Assembly (NCBI GenBank): GCA_030430875.1
Contig: JAUIKI010000104.1
Location: 1 to 5,881, forward strand
DNA length: 5,881 nt
Direction: 5' to 3'
Origin: Gammaproteobacteria bacterium
GTDB taxonomy: Bacteria > Pseudomonadota > Gammaproteobacteria > Pseudomonadales > JAUIKI01
Both the position numbers and the translations under genes were made by a program. Of this stretch, positions 1-5,800 are shown one piece after another (the stretch's first letter is position 1; every line of letters starts with the position of its first letter). Under the pieces are notes generated by a model. That model was not told the origin of the DNA, ran no database searches, and saw only the letters and a list, made by a program, of their open reading frames with translations.

Positions 1-548
1 TGCCCAAAGCACCTATTTTATTCATGAAACCTGCAACAGCGATTTGCAATCTCAGTGAAGCATTAAAAATCCCCAATGAGTTATGTCATTTTGAAACAGA
101 ACTGAGCGTGCTCATTGGTAAAAAACTCACAAAAGCTGACTCAAAAGATGTGATGGATGCAATCACCGGATTTGGACTTGGCTTGGATTTAACTTTGAGA
201 GATCGTCAAAATCAACTCAAAACAAATGGTCAGCCGTGGGAAATTGCCAAAGCATTTGACGGCGCTTGCCCGCTCTCAAATTTTGTCAGCAAAAATGCCA
301 TCACTAATCCAAAAACTGAACTGCATTTCAGCTGCGAAATCAATGATGAATTAAGACAGGATGGTCACATCACTGACATGCTGTTTCCCATCGAACCATT
401 AATTGCTGAAATGAGCCAACATTTCACACTCTTGCCAGGCGATGTCATCTTAACCGGCACACCAAAAGGCGTTGGGCCACTCAATCATGGTGATAAGTTA
501 ACACTATCTCTCGGAAAATTTTTCAAGATAAAAACAACTGTTAGCTAA
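1..548 (+). CDS. Acylpyruvase / FAH-family hydrolase, YcgM-like (5' truncated)
   Basis: The frame is open from the left edge (first full codon at 3) to TAA at 546-548, giving 181 residues. It resembles E. coli YcgM (about 219 aa), so about 40 N-terminal residues are missing. The ATG at 24 lies inside the conserved 'PxLFMKP' segment and is not the real start. Numbering from that ATG, the family's metal ligands are visible: E24 and E26 in 'HFETELSVLIG' and D55 in 'GLDLTLRD'. Further conserved parts are 'GQPWEIAKAFDGACPL' (69-84) and the C-terminal 'LPGDVILTGTPKGVGPL' (137-153). Known for the family: Mg/Mn-dependent cytosolic enzymes acting on acylpyruvates or oxaloacetate (hydrolysis, decarboxylation or keto-enol tautomerisation). 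The exact substrate cannot be read from sequence. The stop codon abuts an oppositely oriented transposase remnant, and no clear terminator follows. Family assignment is firm; the reaction is less certain. Confidence 0.92.
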   Translation, partial: PKAPILFMKPATAICNLSEALKIPNELCHFETELSVLIGKKLTKADSKDVMDAITGFGLGLDLTLRDRQNQLKTNGQPWEIAKAFDGACPLSNFVSKNAITNPKTELHFSCEINDELRQDGHITDMLFPIEPLIAEMSQHFTLLPGDVILTGTPKGVGPLNHGDKLTLSLGKFFKIKTTVS

Positions 549-706
549 AATCCTCCAAACCATTTCACTGCAGTATTTTCTTGCAGAACACGCTCAAACT
601 CTTGATCACTTAAGTTATTCCAGATTAACCAGCTCTGACTGGAATCTCATGACATAGTCCTTGTGTCGATCATCATAACCTTGAATTTAATAAATTCATC
701 AATTCA
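545..706 (-). pseudogene. IS5-like transposase N-terminal remnant (decayed)
   Basis: On the minus strand, positions 646 down to 548 encode 33 uninterrupted codons containing 'QSWLIWNNLSDQEFER' and 'ENTAVKWFGGF', followed by TAG at 545-547. The order (L)QSW..NLSD.E.E......W/F.GF matches the DUF772-type N-terminal domain of IS5-like DDE transposases, where this stretch normally leads into 'PDHST..RFR' and the catalytic core. Upstream in the same frame a TGA at 647-649 interrupts it, and a further 18 codons ('IDEFIKFKVMMIDTRTMS') run back to a TGA at 704-706. No DDE catalytic residues, start codon or ribosome binding site remain, so this is a dead fragment. It overlaps the acylpyruvase stop codon by a few bases, so the insertion or deletion junction sits at the end of that gene. 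The call rests on motif memory and a short match, so the exact IS group is not assigned. Confidence 0.55.
682..698. repeat. AT-rich perfect palindrome (8-bp arms, 1-nt centre)
   Basis: TGAATTTA, then A, then TAAATTCA form a perfect inverted repeat 11 bp to the left of the foldback element. The one-base centre disfavours an RNA hairpin and would suit a dimeric DNA-binding protein. It lies inside transposase debris and is very AT-rich, so it may be chance. Confidence 0.4.
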
Positions 707-708
707 GA

Positions 709-896
709 GGCCTTTGTTGCGCTAAAAAGCAACAAAGAAAAAATTAGGGAAAAAGCTTCAGTATTTCGGCACAAAATGCAGGTAATAACGAGTTATTTGC
801 CAGTTTTGCAACGAAAACAGGGAGATTTTTAACTCTTTTTTATCGTTGTTGTTTTAGGGCAAAGCTCTCATTTCATACCTCTTATGCAACAGGGCC
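709..896. mobile_element. 188-bp MITE-like foldback element
   Basis: The ends are imperfect inverted repeats: GGCCTTTGTTGC starts at 709, and GGCCCTGTTGC is read on the minus strand from 896. Similarity continues inward. CTAAAAAGCAACAAAG (722-737) resembles minus-strand CTAAAACAACAACGAT (858-843). 'ACAAAATGCAGGTAATAAC' (771-789) resembles the minus-strand copy ending CAAATAAC at 792. The arms meet at AATAAC-GA-GTTATT (784-797). The whole segment is therefore one long imperfect inverted repeat, typical of a miniature inverted-repeat transposable element. The GGC(C)TTTGTTG terminus resembles ends of IS903-group IS5 elements, and an IS5-like transposase remnant sits immediately left, which suggests relatedness (inference). 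The left end also contains a perfect local hairpin, TTTGTTGC (713-720) with GCAACAAA (729-736). I see no convincing target-site duplication and no coding capacity. Confidence 0.58.
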
Positions 897-1045
897 ATTA
901 TTTATCAGATATAAAACCACTTTTCTCGCTTAATCATCGCGCTATTAGAAATGTTCAAAAAAACATTGAACCATGTCAGCCACGAAATCGACATAATGGT
1001 TGATAGCTATCAAAGAATGAAACTAACCGATAAATTTCAGGAGAA
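897..1045 (+). promoter_or_regulatory. Upstream region of the small exported-protein gene
   Basis: This 149-bp stretch between the foldback element and the start of the small gene has no credible ORF. It holds an inverted repeat GTTCAA (953-958) / TTGAAC (966-971) and a perfect 14-bp palindrome at 1000-1013 (separate entry). TTGAAC at 966-971 could act as a -35 element. The nearest -10-like hexamer, CATAAT (992-997), is 20 bp away, which is too far for a confident sigma-70 call. The ribosome binding site AGGAG lies at 1039-1043. The promoter is therefore somewhere here but is not pinned down. Confidence 0.4.
1000..1013. promoter_or_regulatory. Perfect 14-bp palindrome, possible operator
   Basis: TTGATAGCTATCAA is a perfect dyad with no central spacer, 25 bp upstream of the AGGAG ribosome binding site of the small exported-protein gene. 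A 14-bp spacerless palindrome at this position fits a binding site for a dimeric repressor or activator. No regulator gene is in the window and I do not recognise the site. Confidence 0.42.
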
Positions 1046-1051
1046 ATGAAA

Positions 1052-1258
1052 ATGAGAAAACTATTAGCTTTATCTGCCGTACTTCTATGTATTTTAGCCT
1101 CACAGTCACACGCAGGCGCATTCGGCTGCTCAGCCGGGGCCTCACGCTGCGTTACTTTCTATACGACCCATGAGTTTGAAAATGAAAAATATAACAACCC
1201 TTTTTATCAATACGGAAGGTGCTTAAGCGAAATCAAGTCTTGTAACGATAAATGGTGA
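1052..1258 (+). CDS. Small exported protein with two CX6C cysteine pairs (unknown)
   Basis: I do not recognise this protein. ATG codons occur at 1046 and 1052 in frame. AGGAG at 1039-1043 is only 2 nt from the first but 8 nt from the second, so 1052 is preferred, giving 68 aa. The N-terminus 'MRKLLALSAVLLCILASQ' is a classic Sec signal: basic start and hydrophobic core. A signal peptidase I site follows 'SHA' before 'GAFG'. The cysteine in the core ('VLLC') does not fit a lipobox well. The mature peptide is about 47 aa with four cysteines arranged as CX6C ('CSAGASRC'), 23 intervening residues, then CX6C ('CLSEIKSC'), and an aromatic-rich centre ('NNPFYQYGRC'). This suggests a disulfide-stabilised periplasmic or secreted peptide (inference). 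It is a single gene, with a palindrome upstream and a strong terminator 10 bp downstream. Its neighbours (mobile-element debris, convergent mlaA) give no clue to its role. Confidence 0.72.
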   Translation: MRKLLALSAVLLCILASQSHAGAFGCSAGASRCVTFYTTHEFENEKYNNPFYQYGRCLSEIKSCNDKW

Positions 1259-1268
1259 GAAACGCACT

Positions 1269-1299
1269 CAAAAAGAATGCCAAAATAGCATTCTTTTTG
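1269..1299. terminator. Bidirectional intrinsic terminator
   Basis: CAAAAAGAATGC (1269-1280) pairs perfectly with GCATTCTTTTTG (1288-1299) around a 7-nt loop, giving a 12-bp stem whose outer part is an A-tract on one arm and a T-tract on the other. It therefore supplies a hairpin plus U-run on either strand. It lies between the convergent stop codons of the small exported-protein gene (1258) and mlaA (1315), so it can serve both. Confidence 0.85.
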
Positions 1300-1314
1300 G
1301 GATACCCGAAAAAA

Positions 1315-2031
1315 CTAAAAATCATCATCAACGAAATCATCCTCCACAACACCATCTTGCACCAAAAACTCTCGATATTGCGAATAGCCATCACGAATTG
1401 CTAGATATTTATCGCCAGATAATAATTTTTCTGCACTGAGCAATTGTGCGCGAAGATCAACCACTTCTAATCCAGTAAGACCGTAGCGAACACCATCATC
1501 ATCCACATAATGAATTGGAGATGTATAGCTGTCAGGAATACGAGACAAACCATCACGTAAATTGGCTGGACCTAAAAATGGAATTTCAATAAATGGTCCT
1601 GGACCCACTCCCCAATAACCAAGCGTTTGCCCAAAATCTTCTTGATTTTTTTCTAAGCCAATACTAGTTGCCGCATCAATCAAACCACCAAACCCAATCG
1701 TGGTATTCACCAAAAACCGGCCGGTATCACTCATCGCACGCTTGAATTTGAGCTGCAATAAATCATTAGCAACTGTCTTCACTTCGCCCAAATTACCAAA
1801 AAAATTACTGATGCCTTTGTTAATTGGATCTGGGAAAATCTTGACGTACAACTTTGCAGCTGGCTTATAAACAAATCGATCTACCTGTTGATTGAATGCA
1901 AATGTTTTGCGGTTGACTGACTCAAGCGGGTCATAAACTTCGTCAGCCACACTCTGCGTCGACATCATAAAAATTCCTAGAAAAAAGGCTGATATCGCAG
2001 AGATTGAGAATAATGAGTGCTTTGTTTTCAT
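1315..2031 (-). CDS. mlaA: MlaA/VacJ-family outer-membrane lipid-asymmetry protein
   Basis: The 238-aa product (usual family length) matches MlaA, the outer-membrane component of the Mla system that removes mislocalised phospholipids from the outer leaflet and passes them to periplasmic MlaC. Family motifs: 'YDPLESVNRKTFAFN' (33-47), 'FFGNLGEVKTVANDLLQ' (77-93), 'GRFLVNTTIGFGGLIDAA' (104-121) and 'EDFGQTLGYWGVGPGPF' (131-147) through 'IPFLGPANLRD' (150-160). The N-terminus is a Sec signal ending 'QSVA' before 'DEVYDP'. Unlike E. coli MlaA there is no lipobox; the whole protein has no cysteine, so it cannot be lipidated. The C-terminus is an acidic tail, 'VVEDDFVDDDF'. The start is supported by AAGGA (2038-2042, minus strand), 6 nt from ATG. 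It is monocistronic here: other mla genes are absent, it converges with the small exported-protein gene and diverges from the thioesterase gene. Confidence 0.93.
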   Translation of the reverse strand: MKTKHSLFSISAISAFFLGIFMMSTQSVADEVYDPLESVNRKTFAFNQQVDRFVYKPAAKLYVKIFPDPINKGISNFFGNLGEVKTVANDLLQLKFKRAMSDTGRFLVNTTIGFGGLIDAATSIGLEKNQEDFGQTLGYWGVGPGPFIEIPFLGPANLRDGLSRIPDSYTSPIHYVDDDGVRYGLTGLEVVDLRAQLLSAEKLLSGDKYLAIRDGYSQYREFLVQDGVVEDDFVDDDF

Positions 2032-2060
2032 AAACCATCCTTAAAAATTAACTGTTTTTG

Positions 2061-2089
2061 ATCATAATTTTCTTCGCTATCCTTTTCTA
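2061..2089 (-). promoter_or_regulatory. Putative sigma-70 promoter for mlaA
   Basis: On the minus strand, TAGAAA (2089-2084) and TATGAT (2066-2061) are separated by 17 bp. They match the -35 and -10 consensus at 4/6 and 5/6 positions. The predicted start near 2054 leaves a leader of about 22 nt containing the AAGGA ribosome binding site. Spacing and position are right, but the region is AT-rich, so confidence is moderate. Confidence 0.45.
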
Positions 2090-2101
2090 ATTGTATACAA
2101 T
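2090..2101. promoter_or_regulatory. Perfect 12-bp palindrome, possible operator
   Basis: ATTGTATACAAT is a perfect dyad in the 102-bp divergent region between mlaA and the thioesterase gene. It directly abuts the putative mlaA -35 element. Its right half contains TACAAT (2096-2101), a possible -10 for the thioesterase gene. Dyads with GT...AC half-sites are typical of GntR-family regulators (established for that family), but assigning this site to one is inference. A protein bound here could affect both genes. Confidence 0.5.
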
Positions 2102-2133
2102 GAATCAAACTTACACCAAAAAAACCAGACAAT

Positions 2134-2559
2134 ATGGACAAACTTGAGCCTAAAAGCTTAACTAAATTGATTTATGAAGTGAACTTAGCCATCCGCTGGG
2201 GAGACATGGATGCCTTTGCCCATGTTAATAATGCGACCTATTTTCGCTATTTTGAAGAAGCACGGGTGCAGTGGTTAGCCAGCCTTGGCTACAATATTGA
2301 CGAAGATGAGACGGGGCCGGTCATCATCAACGCCAATGCTACCTTTCTAAAACCCATCATCTATCCAGCTGATTTGACAGTGCAGCTATATGCTAATCCA
2401 CCCGGCAACAGCAGCATGGTGATTACACAACACATTGTTTCATCCAGCAAACCTGAAACACTGTTTACTGAGGGCAGTGTCAAAATTGTCTGGGTCAATC
2501 AAGCAACTGGGAAGTCTGTTCCTCTGCCTGATAAAATTCGAGAGCTGTTGTTAGGCTAA
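2134..2559 (+). CDS. Acyl-CoA thioesterase, 4HBT hotdog family
   Basis: The 141-aa product has the length and signature of a YbgC/FcbC-type hotdog thioesterase: 'IRWGDMDAFAHVNNATYFRYFEEAR' spans residues 20-44. By family alignment D26 is the expected catalytic aspartate, followed by the 'HVNNATY' turn and the 'YFEEAR' helix. The rest ('GPVIINANATFLKPIIYPADL', 61-81; 'SVKIVWVNQATGKSVPLP', 115-132) forms the expected beta-strands. Known role: cytosolic hydrolysis of acyl-CoA to free acid and CoA, usually as a tetramer. Chain-length preference cannot be read from sequence. It starts with ATG but has no clear Shine-Dalgarno in the A-rich leader (2107-2133), so translation may be weak or the message near-leaderless. 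It is monocistronic, diverges from mlaA, converges on the autotransporter gene, and is followed by a hairpin/T-tract. Confidence 0.9.
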   Translation: MDKLEPKSLTKLIYEVNLAIRWGDMDAFAHVNNATYFRYFEEARVQWLASLGYNIDEDETGPVIINANATFLKPIIYPADLTVQLYANPPGNSSMVITQHIVSSSKPETLFTEGSVKIVWVNQATGKSVPLPDKIRELLLG

Positions 2560-2610
2560 ATAAACTGGTTTTAACCCACTTTATCATTAAATGTGCGTTA
2601 TTCTGCCTCT

Positions 2611-2661
2611 GGCAATGAATACCCTTGTCGAGAAACAAATATAATTGCCGTTAATTTTTTT
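2611..2661 (+). terminator. Probable intrinsic terminator of the thioesterase gene
   Basis: GGCAAT (2611-2616) pairs with ATTGCC (2644-2649). Inside it ATA (2619-2621) can pair with TAT (2640-2642) and TTGT (2625-2628) with ACAA (2635-2638), giving an interrupted hairpin. A T-rich run, TTAATTTTTTTG, follows from 2651. It starts 52 bp past the thioesterase stop. An overlapping alternative hairpin, ATTCTGCC (2600-2607) with GGCA..GAAT (2611-2620), lacks a T-tract. The interrupted stem keeps confidence moderate. Confidence 0.45.
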
Positions 2662-2803
2662 GTTGCTCCTCAATATGGATAAACACATGCGTATCTGAAG
2701 GATAAATAAATGTAATTTCTTCGAATAGAGTATCTAGATTTTCTTCGCTAGCATATTCGACATTAAAATTGATATCCAATTCGACCTTGCACACCAAAAG
2801 CAT
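2651..2803 (-). CDS. Possible 50-aa protein overlapping the autotransporter 3' end
   Basis: A minus-strand frame runs from ATG (2803-2801) to TAA (2653-2651), in a different frame from the autotransporter gene, whose stop (2763-2765) it overlaps by about 40 nt. The part beyond that stop reads 'VEYASEENLDTLFEEITFIY' and ends 'HIEEQQKN'. It is acidic, with an ordinary alternation of polar and hydrophobic residues that looks protein-like rather than random. AAGG lies 5 nt before the ATG, so translational coupling to the autotransporter is possible. No family is recognised, and the first 13 codons are constrained by the overlapping barrel sequence. Alternatives: a chance frame, or the tail of a gene truncated by recombination that brought in the autotransporter. 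Confidence 0.3.
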   Translation of the reverse strand: MLLVCKVELDINFNVEYASEENLDTLFEEITFIYPSDTHVFIHIEEQQKN

Positions 2804-5800
2804 CAACACCTTGATCCTTAATGCTTTTGGTCACGTTAGCAGTAACACCAAAACTAAATGCTCCAAGACTGCCATTAATAGCAAAATCGACAAGAGCTTC
2901 ACTTTCAGGTACAACTGCATAATTGGTAAAACAAACTTCTTTTGCTGCCTCACCAACGAAACACTGCTCATTACTAAAATCATCATCAGTTACAGCATGC
3001 GCGTAGGCAACACCAATGGATGGACTAATGATAAGCTCACCCAATTTAACACCATACCACCCTAACTTAGTACCAGCGATCACCCGTGCTTGTTCGTCAG
3101 AAAAATCATTGACATGCAAACCTACATCTTGCCCGCCTTCTTCAGTAAAAGACTCACTATCATAGCGTAAATAATCCACCCCACCTGATAATTCAAGGTA
3201 GGCAGTCTCAGTCAAACTCAACAAATGCGCAACATCAATTCGGCCACCATAAGTCCAAGCATCGGTGCTACCATTCATTTCACGCGCCTGATTTGTCAAA
3301 GTAAACTGACGTTCAACATCAATGTCATTGTGCATGACATTCACACTGGTGCGCAAATCAAGATTTAACGCGGCTAATTTGACAGGGAAATGGCCAAACA
3401 CTGTTGCACCAATACGTTGATTTTCAGCATCAGCATCGCCACCATGAGAGTTTTGATAACTATCAAACTCATTATCACTATAACTTAACTCTAAACCCAT
3501 ATAACCACTGCCAATCGAACTGACCAATCCAGCATGCATACTATTTTGTTTCAGATCATAACTCGCAAATTGATCTTGAAAATTTTTATCACGTTGCGTG
3601 TTCTCAATCTCGGTATCAACATAAACATTAACCCCTTCTTGACAATTTCCTATTCGACATTGCAGTGAAAACTCTGACATTTTCCGCATATTTTTTTGCA
3701 ATTGACTTTGTTGCTCACTCACTGCAGATAACATGATATTTTGATAAACCTCACCATGAAATTGATCAAGATAGCCTTGGTATTTTGTTACGTCAGCGCT
3801 CTGCACACCAACTAACAAATTATACATATCAGTAAACTGATCCACACCTAACACAACCAATCGATCAAATGATTTTGCAACCTCTAATTGATTTGGTGTT
3901 AGCTCATTATCCAAAGGATTGGCAAATGCTTGCACTTGACGTGTCACCACATTTAACTCCGTTCCATTATTTTCTTGCACCAGCTCAACCAATGCAAATA
4001 ATTGATTGACTGTATCAAATCCTCCTATGACTTCATGGGCACTAACAATTGTCCACTGCATATTTGTTTTTTCTGGCAACAACACTTGCGGCTGCAATAT
4101 TAAATGGCCACCCTGCAAGTCTGCTAAACCAGAAACAAATAACGTTTCATTGTTTCCTTCCTCATACAAATCTACATAAAGCGTTGTGCCTATTGATTGT
4201 TGATAATCACCTAATAATGTCACATCATCATTCAAATCAAGGCTACCTGATAAAAAACGTGTCTTCGAAAAATCACCAATACCCGATAGAAACCAATGAC
4301 TTTGATTATCAACGACAAGCTGACCATTTTCATCAAAACCAATATCTAATTTTTCAAATCCATCGATTTTATTTAATCTGATTTGTGACGAGTAATTTTC
4401 AATAGAGCCTTCCAAGATAAATTGGTCACTACCTTCACCACCTTGAATATGCTCAGGCAGTAGGCCTTTTAAGCCAAGCACAAATAAATCGTCACCTGCA
4501 GCAAGATCAATATCACCTTCAATGGATCCGTGATTGATAATTTCTTCACGCCCTTTCGACCCAAGCAAACTAAAAGTAGTTGCACGAATTAATCCAGATT
4601 CAGCATTGTAAAATCTATTCACACTGCCAGCAGCAGAATCTTGCCAATTGATTGCAAGTGTTTCATCAGATTCAGAGCCAATAAAACCATTATTTGTTAT
4701 CATCGAATCATTGATACTGGTTAGTTTAATAACCTGACTTTTAGTCCCTTCTGTGAAAACAGCACCTGTATTTACAATTTCGGCCCCCATTTCACTCAAC
4801 AGATTAATTGCGATCACTTCCTCTCCGAACGCAGAAATTTCTTGGTGATTAATAATACTGGGGTTGATTTCTGTTTTTATTTTAATGGTTTGTGCAAGAT
4901 CGCCTGTTGTTGTCACAACACCATAGTTCTCAATGGATAATTCTTCCACACCATGCAGATAAATTGCAAATGGCTGCTCACCAACTGCCTTAATTAAACC
5001 TGTTTCATGATTATAAACTTGATTATTTGAACCTTCGTCATATTCACCTTTCATCAGCAAGATAGCACCTGCTAAATTTCCATTTCCGTCAGGTTGGCCG
5101 TTGACAAAAATGGTGCCGCTATTTTCAATGCGATTATTCTCACCCAAACCAAAAATTGCTCTAGCAGCAATAAATCCATCACCCTGCTCTGAACCAACTC
5201 TAATTACGGCATCTGATTCATTGTAAACAACATTATTACCACCCGAATTTTTTTCAACAACATCAGTAAAAAATACATCAACCAATGATGAAACTGGATT
5301 ATCATAATGAAGCTGAATCGCTTGAGAATGATTTCCATTAATTTGAATAAATCCATTGTTCCAAACTTCATTATTTTGATTTGCAACAATACCGTAATTA
5401 TAATCACCAGATATTGTTTTAATTACTGTATCGTTCGTCACATGATTCGATTTCTTTGCACCATCAACTATGATACCAATACTCCATCCACCATCCACTG
5501 AATTGGTTTCAATCAGACCTGCATTAACAATTGAATGATCGTTGTCCGCATAAATCAAAATGGTAGCAAATCCATTACTTTGCATGATGTTTTGGTTATA
5601 AATACCAGATTGATTATCTCCCACATTTGAATCAAAACTTGCTACACCAATGCTAAAATCTTCATTTAACTGAATGAGACCATCATACTTATTATAAAAC
5701 CTATTTCCATTACCGGATATTGATGCAATGGAAGTATATTCTGCATTTGACTGCAGTAATCCATCATTAATTACTTTATTCTTTTCCCCAGAAACTCTAA

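Noticed and set aside
24..26. ATG at 24 as the start of the acylpyruvase
   Set aside because: It falls inside the conserved 'LFMKP' segment, and the upstream codons match the family. About 40 N-terminal residues are missing.
617..645. Inverted repeat ATTCCAG/CTGGAAT as a terminator after the acylpyruvase gene
   Set aside because: It has a 7-bp stem with a 15-nt loop, no T-run follows, and it lies within the transposase remnant.
1046..1048. First ATG as the start of the small exported protein
   Set aside because: It is only 2 nt from the AGGAG ribosome binding site; the second ATG at 1052 has the normal 8-nt spacing.
2600..2620. Hairpin ATTCTGCC/GGCA..GAAT as terminator of the autotransporter transcript
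   Set aside because: Its stem is interrupted and no T-tract follows on either strand; the overlapping 2611-2661 structure is the better terminator and acts on the plus strand.
2769..3065. 98-codon open frame on the plus strand
   Set aside because: It lies wholly antisense to the autotransporter barrel, has no ribosome binding site, and its product looks like low-complexity shadow sequence.
4049..4381. 110-codon open frame on the plus strand
   Set aside because: Antisense to the autotransporter junction region; His/Gln/Asn-rich composition is typical of a shadow frame.
5204..5501. Short frames of 64-67 codons on both strands
   Set aside because: They overlap the repeat-coding part of the autotransporter in other frames, are Ile/Met/Leu-rich, and have no initiation signals.
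4521..5780. CRISPR or DNA-level tandem array
   Set aside because: The periodicity exists only at protein level; the DNA copies are diverged and there are no identical repeats with spacers.
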